Assembly: GCA_910585625.1 (NCBI GenBank)
Contig: CAJUFQ010000037.1
Location: 1-32,216, forward strand
Source: an uncultured Lachnospiraceae bacterium
Lineage (GTDB): Bacteria > Bacillota > Clostridia > Lachnospirales > Lachnospiraceae
Length of the DNA: 32,216 nucleotides
Reading direction: 5' to 3'
The translations under genes were made by a program, and so were the position numbers. Below the pieces are notes generated by a model. It worked only from the letters and a program-made list of their open reading frames with translations, was not told the origin of the DNA and searched no databases. How positions within the stretch are numbered: position 1 is the stretch's first letter; every line of letters starts with the position of its first letter. This document shows positions 1-7,102 of this stretch, piece after piece.

Positions 1-33
1 GATATTTAAGGTACTGATTTTTCTGCTCCATAC

Positions 34-92
34 CTTTTTATAGGAAAGACATCTTCACGCTTTCGCGTGACAAGGTCTTTCCTATAAAAAAG
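34..92. other. Long imperfect inverted repeat at window edge
   Basis: The arms at 34-50 and 75-92 are complementary over about 17 bp around TAGGAAAGAC. A second small hairpin (CACGC tttc GCGTG, 56-69) sits in the loop. It lies just beyond the terminator of the small secreted peptide gene. It could be part of a terminator for a gene to the left, or a short repeat element. No gene is seen in 1-127. Confidence 0.45.
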
Positions 93-120
93 CCGTGGGG
101 CCGGAATAATCCGGCCCCAC
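85..120 (-). terminator. Intrinsic terminator of the M56/peptide operon
   Basis: On the minus strand a perfect 10-bp GC-rich stem (GTGGGGCCGG at 95-104 pairing with CCGGCCCCAC at 111-120, loop of 6) is followed by GGCTTTTTTAT. It begins 8 nt after the stop codon of the 78-aa peptide gene, as expected for a Rho-independent terminator. Confidence 0.88.
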
Positions 121-127
121 ATTCAAC

Positions 128-364
128 TTACTTACATCTGATCCAATCTCCAACCCACTGCTTTTTCGAAGCATTAAACAGACGCTTGTACAAGATTCCA
201 TTTTGTATTTTGTATTTCCATACATATCCATCTGCCATAGGCATGATGCCGCCCTCGTCTACAGCCATTGCATATGCCTCTTGCGGCGGCGTGGATATTA
301 TGCCTGCACACGGCAAAATCATGAGCATCATTGCGATAACTATTTTCTTCCCTTTATTCTTCAT
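128..364 (-). CDS. Small secreted peptide of unknown function, coupled to M56 peptidase
   Basis: This 78-aa protein has a clear Sec signal peptide: a KNKGKK basic start, a hydrophobic core IVIAMMLMILPCAGII, and a likely cleavage after AYA near residue 32. The predicted mature part is about 45 residues, rich in Trp, Tyr, Lys and Arg, ending KQWVGDWIRCK. I do not recognise a named family. Its ATG overlaps the end of the M56 peptidase gene by 11 nt (ATGAAGAATAA contains both start and stop), so it is probably translationally coupled to that peptidase and shares its promoter and terminator. The pairing suggests it may be a substrate, ligand or regulator of the membrane peptidase, but nothing in the sequence proves this. 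It is small, yet signal peptide, overlap and terminator together make it a credible gene. Confidence 0.75.
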   Translation of the reverse strand: MKNKGKKIVIAMMLMILPCAGIISTPPQEAYAMAVDEGGIMPMADGYVWKYKIQNGILYKRLFNASKKQWVGDWIRCK

Positions 365-1481
365 TTTTCAAATCCTCCTCATAAATCTTAAGCCCGGTAA
401 GCGGCTCTGCTATTTCCAGCACCTTACCAACAAACTCATCTTCAACGTAAACTTCATAATAACCATCTTGCTCCAGCAGATAAGACGTCTCAGAATCCGG
501 ATACTCAAATGTACCTGGAATATCCACTTCATACCACGGCTCCACGACAAATAACATGGATGCCATAAACAGCAGACACGAAGATACCGCGATAAAAAGT
601 CCTTTTCGCCCTTTCTCTGCCCAGTGGTTCTCCCAAATGCAGCCAAACCTCTGCATCATGGCCTCCCCTCTCTGTGCAGCAAATGTAATCATCAGGCTCG
701 TCCTCTCCTGCATTCCTGACCGCATGGATTTGACAATGCATTGCAGATACCTTATTTTCTCTTCCTCGCTGAATCCAGCGGTCAGCAGGCAGTCCACCCG
801 GATCTCCACTACTCTCGCAACCAGTTTCTTAAGCACGAAAACAGCGGGATTCCACCAATAAACTGCACAGAAAACCTCGCAGAGGATTTTCACTAGCATA
901 TCATGCTGGTAATAATGCAGCATCTCATGTTTCAGTATGTAATAAATCTCTTCTTCCGTATAATCTCCTCCAGGCATCAGTATCTTAGGCTTCACCAATC
1001 CAAAAATTGACGGCGACTGGATACCTGGGACAAGCAGGACGCAAAATTTCCCCTCCTTTCCACATTCACTGTTTATCCTGCGTATGATAGTTGCCACATC
1101 ATGCTTGAAATAGCCGGGGCATTTCTCAATAATATGTATAGAATGAACATATTCCCTTATACGGATGAAAATGCTGCATACCGCACCCGCAATCCACATA
1201 GCCAGCAGAATTTGTCCAACAGACAAATAGCATCCCCCAAGCCTCAGCCCGGAAAACATAAAATCTCTCAGCCCTGTCAGTAAGTGCCTGCTGAAAAGGG
1301 TTATCGTGAAGCCAAATTCAACCGGGAGCAATATCCTCACTATAATAGCTGTTAAAAGCACGCAGATATATCTCCCCATAACTCTCAATGATGAATCGTA
1401 TTTGATGATTACCCATGCCAAAACCGTAAGTAAAGCGCTGCTAGTCAGGCAGGACAGCAGAGACGTCATAGTTACAGTCAT
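354..1481 (-). CDS. BlaR1/MecR1-like M56 family membrane metallopeptidase
   Basis: This is a 375-aa integral membrane zinc peptidase of the BlaR1/MecR1 (M56) type. The zinc motif HEMLH is at residues 185-189 (KHEMLHYYQHD), with candidate third-ligand/downstream acidic residues in VVEIRVD (E226, D230). Several transmembrane segments precede the peptidase loop (about 8-27, 37-55, 88-107) and one follows (about 295-313). The extracytoplasmic tail after the last segment is only about 60 residues. Unlike true BlaR1 (about 585 aa) it therefore lacks a penicillin-binding sensor domain. In the known systems the peptidase destroys a BlaI-type repressor, but no BlaI gene adjoins it here. The start is supported by GAGGAGG about 10 nt upstream and a good promoter further up. 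The next gene overlaps its stop. Family assignment is firm; the signal and the target are unknown. Confidence 0.88.
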   Translation of the reverse strand: MTVTMTSLLSCLTSSALLTVLAWVIIKYDSSLRVMGRYICVLLTAIIVRILLPVEFGFTITLFSRHLLTGLRDFMFSGLRLGGCYLSVGQILLAMWIAGAVCSIFIRIREYVHSIHIIEKCPGYFKHDVATIIRRINSECGKEGKFCVLLVPGIQSPSIFGLVKPKILMPGGDYTEEEIYYILKHEMLHYYQHDMLVKILCEVFCAVYWWNPAVFVLKKLVARVVEIRVDCLLTAGFSEEEKIRYLQCIVKSMRSGMQERTSLMITFAAQRGEAMMQRFGCIWENHWAEKGRKGLFIAVSSCLLFMASMLFVVEPWYEVDIPGTFEYPDSETSYLLEQDGYYEVYVEDEFVGKVLEIAEPLTGLKIYEEDLKNEE

Positions 1482-1534
1482 GGTAATTTTTCCTCCTCAT
1501 CGTAATATGTTTAATTTAATTTTTCTTACTAGAA

Positions 1535-1563
1535 ATATTATAATAATTTTTATTATGTGTCAA
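1535..1563 (-). promoter_or_regulatory. Sigma-A-type promoter of the M56 peptidase operon
   Basis: On the minus strand TTGACA (1563-1558) is followed after 17 nt by TAATAT (1540-1535), or after 15 nt by TATAAT (1542-1537). It lies about 55-80 nt upstream of the peptidase ATG in an AT-rich gap. I looked for a BlaI/MecI-type TACA-NN-TGTA dyad here and saw none. Confidence 0.7.
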
Positions 1564-1653
1564 TATATTTTGTATATGCTGTTACTTTTATCATATCTAT
1601 AGGAAGAAACTTTCTCACCAAATCATAACAAAGTCTTTTTTAGAAAAATATAA

Positions 1654-1699
1654 GAACAGGACTGCCGTTTCGTGGAGTAATCCCAGGGCAGTCCTGTTC
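1654..1699 (-). terminator. Terminator of the large Ig-domain protein gene
   Basis: GAACAGGACTGCC (1654-1666) pairs with GGGCAGTCCTGTTC (1686-1699) around a 19-nt loop. On the minus strand the stem is followed by TTATATTTTTCT. It starts about 20 nt after the stop codon of the 1239-aa gene. Confidence 0.8.
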
Positions 1700-1719
1700 C
1701 CAAATGTTCTTTTTCGCTA

Positions 1720-4700
1720 TTATTTCACTTTTACGGTCAAGACAACTTTCTTCTTATTTCCTGTCGTGATTGTAATCTTAGCCGTTCCTTTTTTGATAGC
1801 TTTCACTTTTCCGTCAGCATCAACAGTTGCAATCTTCTTGCTGCTGGTCTTATAGGTCAGCAGGCTGCCTGCGTTCTTTGGCGTCATTGTTACCTTAATC
1901 TGGCAAGTCTTATTCTTCTTAAGCATAACAGTGTTCTTCTTTAAGCCTTTGATTTTGCCAAGCTTGATGCTCTTTGGCTGCTTCTTCACGGTAATTGTGA
2001 TGGTAGCCTTAATCTTCTTGTTACTCTTAGATGTCACGGTAATCTTTGCTGTTCCGGTTTTCTTCTTGTTAGCCGTAACCTTGCCGTTCTTAAGAGTTAC
2101 AACTTTCTTGCCCTTCTTATCCACAGACCATGAAACACCCTTGTTAGTAGTATTAGACGGCGTAATGGTAGGTTTCAGGGTAATCGAATCGCCATTGCCC
2201 ATGGTCAGTTTTTTAGGCAGCGTGATTTTCTTGATAGCTACTTCCTTCACCGTAACGGTAACGGTTACTTTTTTCTCTGGGTCATCCTTAGATGTCGCCG
2301 TGACTTTTACGGTACCTTTCTTCTTGGCTGTGACGTTACCATTTTTCAGCGTAATGACGCCGGATTTATCCATACTCCATTCCACGTCGTTGCTCGTTGT
2401 TCCATCGCTGAATTCCACAGTTGCTTTCAAGGTAACGCTCTTGCCGACTGTGAGTGAGAAATTCCCTTTGTTCAGCGTTACCTTTGTTACGGTCAGATCC
2501 TCAGACCCGGTTGCTTCTACGGTAACCTCGCACTCTGCTGTTTTGTTGCCTGCCTTTGCGGTAATCGTTGCTTTACCTTCCTTCATAGCCTCAACTTCTC
2601 CGCTCTCGGATACTTTTGCAATAGCCTCATCGCTGGATTCCCAAGTCACGGTTGCTGTTGCAGGCGTCGGTGTTGCTGTCAGGGTATATTTCTCCCCTAC
2701 CTTCAAGGTCTTGCTGGTATCAGAAATTGTCAATTCCGTAACATCGCCAGCTGCCGCCGCTTCTACCTTGACTTCACAAGTTGCCGTCTTATCTCCTGCC
2801 TTCGCAGTGATGGTTGCGGTTCCTTCCTTCAAAGCTTCTACTTCTCCGCTTTCGGATACTTTTGCAACTGACTTATCGCTGGAATCCCAGGTCACAGCTG
2901 CCGTGGAAGGAGTCGGCGTTGCCGTCAATGTGAATTTCTCTCCTACTTTCAAGGTCTTGCTGGTGTCAGAGATTGTTAATGCCGTAACTGTATCTTCGCC
3001 TGATGTCGCTGTTTCTACCCTGACGGTACAAGATGCTGTCTTGTCATTGTCTCCTGCCTTTGCAGTAATGACTGTTGATCCTGCTTTCAAAGCTTCTATC
3101 TCCCCTGTTGCGGATACCGTTGCAACTGTCGTATCACTGGAAGTCCAAGTCACGGCTGCCGTGGAAGGAGTCGGCGTTGCCGTCAATGTGAATTTCTCTC
3201 CTATTTTCAGCGTCTTAGCTGTCGGAGATACTTTCAATTCCGTAACAATCGTTTTTCCTTCAAAATACTCCTGTGCTGCTGTCAATGTTGCATAATTTGT
3301 TACTAATGCCTTGGCGTCTGCCGTCAGCGCGTTGTATTTTGTAAGCGCGTTCTGCACTCTTGCATAACATTCCTCTGTCATAGACAGCGTGCCAATGGCA
3401 TTGATTGCGTCAATAACAGGCTGTGCCGTCTCTAAGCTGCTCTTTAAGCTGTCATACTTAGTGCGCAACGCCGTAAGCTTGTCAAGCGCAGCCTTGGTAT
3501 CGCCTGTCGCACCTGTTACTAATGTCTGGTCTTTCAACGCATCACGTCGTGCTTCTGCGCTTTCAATTTTTGCCTTGTACTGCTCCATGTTCTCAACTGT
3601 CATCTCGTCAGCGCTGCCGATTGCATTGATTTCTATTACCAAATCTGCCAGAATCTCTTCATCAGGACGGCCAAAGTCTCTCAATATGGCTTCTGCGTTC
3701 GTTAAAACTGCGTAATTTGTCACTAATTTCTGCTGTGCTTCATTTAACGCGTCATAAGCTGCACGTGCTGCCGTCACTTTTTCCTGAACCCGATCTTTAT
3801 TTTCCTCTGTCACATTTAATTTTCCGTCTACCGATGCGCCCGGTACTTCAAGGATTTCGCCGATTGCCGTAATGACGGCTGCCGCTGCTGCAAGATTTGC
3901 ATATGCGTCCTCGGCGTCCGTCAATGTCTTATAGACGTCTTCCAACAACCCTTTCTGTGTGTCTGTCAAAGCGTCATACATGGTACGCGCTTCATCCAGC
4001 TTAGCCTTAAACGCTTCGGTGTATGCAACTTCCCCGAGGGCTTCAATCTTTGCCTTGACTGCGTTTGCCGCGGTAATGTCGGTCTGGTCTACGTATTCAT
4101 CTCCAAATACTTCCCACTCCATGATACATGCTGATTTTTTGACATTATCGATGGAGCCTTCCGCAATCTTCATCCGAAGCTTTGTTGTATTAACTGTATC
4201 CTTAAAGGTATAAGTATCTCCCAATGCTTCCGTAAACGTCGGTGCAGCTTCCAGTTCAATATCTTCCCAGCTTGCCGCATCATCCGGGGATACCTCATTC
4301 TTAAGATACTGAAGAGTAACGCCTTCCGGCAGTACGGCATAATAACTCTCTCCTTCTGGGATAGCATGCCAATACACTTTCGTACTCGTCAATGACAGTT
4401 TCCTGGCAAAGTTAAGCTGAATTGTGTTTCTTTTAGCCTCTTCTATAGCATTGTTAGCGTTTGCCCAGTTAGTATAAACCCCATCGATAACCCGATATTC
4501 AACATCCCACCAGGCATTTTTTTGAAACGGTATTTCCACCGTCGCATCCTGCAGAAGCTCTCTCTTTGCAACTGTTATAAAAAACTCTTTAAAGGCTTTC
4601 CCATTTAATTTTGCCGTCACCTTGACAGTCTTTTCACTTTTTCCCTTCGTTACTTTAGCTATATCCCCCTCAATCTTAATAACAGACGTGTCACTTGATT

Positions 4701-5439
4701 CCCAGGTAAGAGCTTTTCCGCTTGCAGTCACAGCTGGAAGATTAAAATCCTCTCCTACCCATGCCGGTAGTGTCAGCTTCTTTTTGTCCATTTCATAAAT
4801 CTGCTCTTCCGTTAATGGCTGAAATCCGCCCATTACTTTCCAACGATGGATACCTGTTCCTCCTGCGGGAGCATCAGCCAATGTCATTAATAAACGGATA
4901 GAGATAGCTGTAATTTCGTTGAAATTAATAACATTGTACTGATTTAATTCTTTTGCCGAACTGTAATCTGTCGTCATTTCAACATCTTTCCATACAGCAT
5001 TGTCATTTGCAATATCTGCGACGTCTAAATATTGGATTTTTAATTCTTTTGGCACACGCAGTCCGCCATTATCGTCATACCAATAAATCTGCATAGAAGA
5101 TGTTTTAACTGCCTTTGACCAATCATACCTTACCCAATGACCATCTGCATCCGGGGCGCAGCCATAATTTCCCCAGCTATTTGTTCCTTTCAAATTCGAT
5201 GCTTCCGGTTCCCAATCAAGGTTAATCCCATTAGGCTCTTCCCAAGCTGATATTCCGCTTGCACTTACCGCCGCATACTGCCCGACATCTCCTGACACAG
5301 TTACCGGAGGCGTCTCTCCCTCTTTGCTGAGTCCTTCTCCCGCCGCATATGAAAATGATGCAGGAGAGAATGCGGTCGTAACTGTTACCACAAATGCGAG
5401 GAACAGTCCAAACCATTTCTTTGTCTCACTTTTTTTCAT
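1720..5439 (-). CDS. Large secreted protein: F5/8C-like domains, helical repeats, Big_2 Ig repeats
   Basis: This 1239-aa secreted protein has a signal peptide (residues 1-33, ending SYAAGE). Two discoidin/F5-8C-like beta-sandwich regions are visible, at about 55-205 (WVRYDWSKA, IYWYDDNGGLRVP) and about 298-447. Between them is an Ig-like segment (about 208-292). Residues 455-725 are helical repeats of FIVAR-like type (recurring ALT..Q..L and TNYA.LT). Residues 731 to the end hold about six Big_2-type Ig domains (pattern LTATPTPSTAAVTW.SSD...A.VS..GE.EA). The last domains are very lysine-rich. There is no catalytic domain, LPXTG motif or S-layer domain that I can see, so attachment is unclear. 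A role in carbohydrate binding or adhesion at the cell surface is inferred from the domains. The SD AAAGGATG precedes the ATG, and a terminator follows. Confidence 0.88.
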   Translation of the reverse strand: MKKSETKKWFGLFLAFVVTVTTAFSPASFSYAAGEGLSKEGETPPVTVSGDVGQYAAVSASGISAWEEPNGINLDWEPEASNLKGTNSWGNYGCAPDADGHWVRYDWSKAVKTSSMQIYWYDDNGGLRVPKELKIQYLDVADIANDNAVWKDVEMTTDYSSAKELNQYNVINFNEITAISIRLLMTLADAPAGGTGIHRWKVMGGFQPLTEEQIYEMDKKKLTLPAWVGEDFNLPAVTASGKALTWESSDTSVIKIEGDIAKVTKGKSEKTVKVTAKLNGKAFKEFFITVAKRELLQDATVEIPFQKNAWWDVEYRVIDGVYTNWANANNAIEEAKRNTIQLNFARKLSLTSTKVYWHAIPEGESYYAVLPEGVTLQYLKNEVSPDDAASWEDIELEAAPTFTEALGDTYTFKDTVNTTKLRMKIAEGSIDNVKKSACIMEWEVFGDEYVDQTDITAANAVKAKIEALGEVAYTEAFKAKLDEARTMYDALTDTQKGLLEDVYKTLTDAEDAYANLAAAAAVITAIGEILEVPGASVDGKLNVTEENKDRVQEKVTAARAAYDALNEAQQKLVTNYAVLTNAEAILRDFGRPDEEILADLVIEINAIGSADEMTVENMEQYKAKIESAEARRDALKDQTLVTGATGDTKAALDKLTALRTKYDSLKSSLETAQPVIDAINAIGTLSMTEECYARVQNALTKYNALTADAKALVTNYATLTAAQEYFEGKTIVTELKVSPTAKTLKIGEKFTLTATPTPSTAAVTWTSSDTTVATVSATGEIEALKAGSTVITAKAGDNDKTASCTVRVETATSGEDTVTALTISDTSKTLKVGEKFTLTATPTPSTAAVTWDSSDKSVAKVSESGEVEALKEGTATITAKAGDKTATCEVKVEAAAAGDVTELTISDTSKTLKVGEKYTLTATPTPATATVTWESSDEAIAKVSESGEVEAMKEGKATITAKAGNKTAECEVTVEATGSEDLTVTKVTLNKGNFSLTVGKSVTLKATVEFSDGTTSNDVEWSMDKSGVITLKNGNVTAKKKGTVKVTATSKDDPEKKVTVTVTVKEVAIKKITLPKKLTMGNGDSITLKPTITPSNTTNKGVSWSVDKKGKKVVTLKNGKVTANKKKTGTAKITVTSKSNKKIKATITITVKKQPKSIKLGKIKGLKKNTVMLKKNKTCQIKVTMTPKNAGSLLTYKTSSKKIATVDADGKVKAIKKGTAKITITTGNKKKVVLTVKVK
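2500..3245. repeat. DNA-level tandem repeats encoding Big_2 domains
   Basis: Three adjacent Ig-domain units are nearly identical at the DNA level. The block beginning at 2893 (CTGCCGTGGAAGGAGTCGG and about 35 nt more) recurs at 3151, and a diverged copy starts near 2647. The periods are 258 and 246 nt, that is 86 and 82 codons. Such identity indicates recent internal duplication and makes this part prone to copy-number change and to assembly error. Confidence 0.8.
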
Positions 5440-5694
5440 AGTCTCATCCTTTCTTTGTATAATTTCAGGTAATACTTTTATTTTACAAAGATAAGGATGG
5501 CTTTCCTATATCAATAATTTAACATTTATGTAATATTTTAAACTAATGTGCGTCCAAATTTTCCCAAGATTTTAGTAAAATTGCCATAAGGAAGGTTTCA
5601 AAGAACATATCGCTACATGGATTTCAATTTCCCTGACTGAAAAGCAAACGGCTCTATAGATTAGAAACTATTTAATGTGTTACCCTTGCACCGC

Positions 5695-6708
5695 CTACTT
5701 GCGCCTCTTCTCTTCCCAATAGCCTTTCCATTTCAGCAAAGCCTCCTGGTAAGCTCTTGACTTCATCCGGGGAAAGGCCCGCATCAGACGTTTCATGCCA
5801 AAAGTGACATTTTCCGTCAGCAAGCGGTTGTACTCATGCTGGAGCCTTGCCCTCTCTGCTCTCTTCTCAGACCTGGCGTCCTTGAATTGCGCAGCTTTTA
5901 AATCTACGCTTTCCTTAAATCCTGCTGCCCTGACGTCAATATTCTCCTTAATCTCCGACGCCCTGACGTCAATGCTCTCTCTGAATTCTGACGCCCTGAC
6001 GTCAATATTCTCCTTAATTTCCGCTGCCCTGACGTCAATATTCTCTCTCAGCTCTGCCGCCTTAGTGTCCATGCTCTCTTTCAGCTCCCCTCCTTTTTCC
6101 ATAGCGACAGCAACCCCTTCGTAAATATTCTCACCGATTTCATCAGAGACAATCTTAATTTTGCCCGCAATCTCATCCAAAAGCCGCAGCCTCTCGTTAA
6201 ATTTAAGGATACTTGCCACGGTTATTGCCAAATCCACGCCAAACACAATACAAAAAGCAACTAACATGGCAATCCCAGGCAATAGCGGCAGAAAACCGAT
6301 TATCTTGTAAATGGCAGGATGAAACACTCTCAGTATCAAAGTACAGCCAATTCCCCACAATATTGAAAACAGTGGGCAGACATATCCACATATGTTAAAC
6401 TTTCTCTCTGAATAATCCCACCATTTGTTATGAAACAGTTTTTCCAACAAAAACCCAGTGAGAAATTCAATCGCCGACACAAGCACAAAAGAGCCTGCAA
6501 ACAGCAGGAACACATTGTCCCGCAAAGGATCCAGCACAACTATAACTGCCAGGACGCCGCAACCATAGACCGGACAGATAGGCCCATTTAAGAATCCCCG
6601 GTTCACAAACGTACCCGTACAGAACGCAGCGAAAGCCACCTCCACGGCCCAACCTAAAAACGCATATATCAAAAATATCCAAATTGCCTCATACACAGAC
6701 ATCGGCAT
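5695..6708 (-). CDS. CmpB-type (PF06541) membrane protein with 11-residue-repeat tail
   Basis: This 337-aa protein has an N-terminal half that matches the PF06541 family (annotated as putative ABC transporter type IV, CmpB). It starts YEAIWIFLIYAFLGWAVEV, followed by FVNRGFLNGPICPVYG and WWDYS, with about five to six membrane segments to residue 168. The family's actual role is not established. The C-terminal cytosolic part is unusual: six consecutive 11-residue units of the form (A/S)E(I/L/F)(K/R)E(N/S)(I/M/V)D(V/T/L)(R/K)A at about 207-272. A basic tail follows (SEKRAERARLQ) ending at RRK. The ATG is preceded by AAAGGAGA at good spacing. A promoter, structured RNA and terminator lie immediately upstream, so its expression may depend on read-through of that terminator. 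No partner ATPase gene is adjacent. Confidence 0.82.
   Translation of the reverse strand: MPMSVYEAIWIFLIYAFLGWAVEVAFAAFCTGTFVNRGFLNGPICPVYGCGVLAVIVVLDPLRDNVFLLFAGSFVLVSAIEFLTGFLLEKLFHNKWWDYSERKFNICGYVCPLFSILWGIGCTLILRVFHPAIYKIIGFLPLLPGIAMLVAFCIVFGVDLAITVASILKFNERLRLLDEIAGKIKIVSDEIGENIYEGVAVAMEKGGELKESMDTKAAELRENIDVRAAEIKENIDVRASEFRESIDVRASEIKENIDVRAAGFKESVDLKAAQFKDARSEKRAERARLQHEYNRLLTENVTFGMKRLMRAFPRMKSRAYQEALLKWKGYWEEKRRK
5880..6090. repeat. 33-bp tandem repeats (six 11-aa units) inside the CmpB-type gene
   Basis: The 33-bp period is clear from recurring CTGACGTCAAT blocks near 5930-6045. Units encode AELRENIDVRA, AEIKENIDVRA, SEFRESIDVRA, SEIKENIDVRA and similar. The reading frame is kept throughout, and variation is mostly conservative. 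Confidence 0.85.
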
Positions 6709-6761
6709 AACTTCTCTCCTTTTCCCATACCTCGCTTACTTGTTTCTAAAATTCTCCACGC

Positions 6762-6789
6762 AAAAACCCCCGCCGGGATCGGGCAGGGG
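6762..6789 (-). terminator. Intrinsic terminator of the small RNA/leader upstream of the CmpB-type gene
   Basis: On the minus strand the stem CCCCTGCC (6789-6782) pairs with GGCGGGGG (6774-6767, one G-U pair), loop of 7, followed directly by TTTTT. It lies 54 nt before the CmpB-type start codon, so it can end a small RNA or act as an attenuator. Confidence 0.8.
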
Positions 6790-6942
6790 CCTTTGCATGT
6801 TTATAAAGAAGGGATATACAAATATAACCTAATTGACATTAATTGTTACCGTCTCTCGAAAGCCGGTATAAATATTCTTAACAGAAGTCTCATACATCGT
6901 TACATCATGGTAATAAAGTATTACCTACTTCCTTCTGTCGCA
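6762..6942 (-). ncRNA. Putative structured small RNA or riboswitch-like leader, family unknown
   Basis: This stretch of about 180 nt is bounded by a promoter upstream and an intrinsic terminator downstream, and has no convincing gene. Visible helices are ACAGAAG/CTTCTGT (6938-6932 with 6887-6881), enclosing a perfect 7-bp hairpin GGTAATA ctt TATTACC (6925-6909), and TACCG/CGGTA (6868-6864 with 6851-6847). A 22-codon frame (starting MYETSVKN) exists inside but has no good ribosome binding site. I compared it by memory with 6S RNA, T-box, SAM, c-di-GMP and yybP motifs and recognised none. Position in front of a transporter-like gene favours a cis-acting leader; the complete promoter-terminator unit equally allows a trans-acting RNA. 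Confidence 0.5.
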
Positions 6943-6948
6943 AGTCTA

Positions 6949-6976
6949 TTATTATACAATTTTACTGCTTTGTCAA
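6949..6976 (-). promoter_or_regulatory. Strong promoter of the small RNA/leader
   Basis: A perfect TTGACA (6976-6971) is followed by TATAATAAT. Usable -10 choices are TAATAA (6954-6949, spacer 16) or AATAAT (6953-6948, spacer 17); TATAAT itself is at spacer 14. Expected transcription start is near 6942. It sits in the 394-nt gap between the solute-binding protein stop and the CmpB-type start. Confidence 0.72.
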
Positions 6977-7102
6977 GAGGGAATCGTAAAATTTTTCCAT
7001 TTTTTCCAGAATCATGTTTTATTTGAACAAATTATATTCGATTTGGCTACATTTTTATATGATAATATTTTATGCTTCCTTCCAAATTTTAAACTAAATT
7101 CC

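Noticed and set aside
1482..1650. Possible BlaI/MecI operator upstream of the M56 gene
   Set aside because: TACA and TGTA-like words occur but not as the spaced dyad expected; the region is simply AT-rich.
1931..3295. 454-codon open frame on the plus strand
   Set aside because: It is antisense to the repetitive Big_2 region of the 1239-aa gene; its composition is the mirror of Val/Thr/Lys-rich repeats and it has no ribosome binding site.
5925..6045. Repeated TGACGTCA palindromes that resemble transcription-factor sites
   Set aside because: They fall exactly on the Asp-Val-Arg codons of the 33-bp coding repeats and follow from the protein repeat.
6813..6878. 22-codon ORF (MYETSVKN...) inside the small RNA
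   Set aside because: No Shine-Dalgarno at useful distance and the region is better explained by RNA helices; kept only as a remark.
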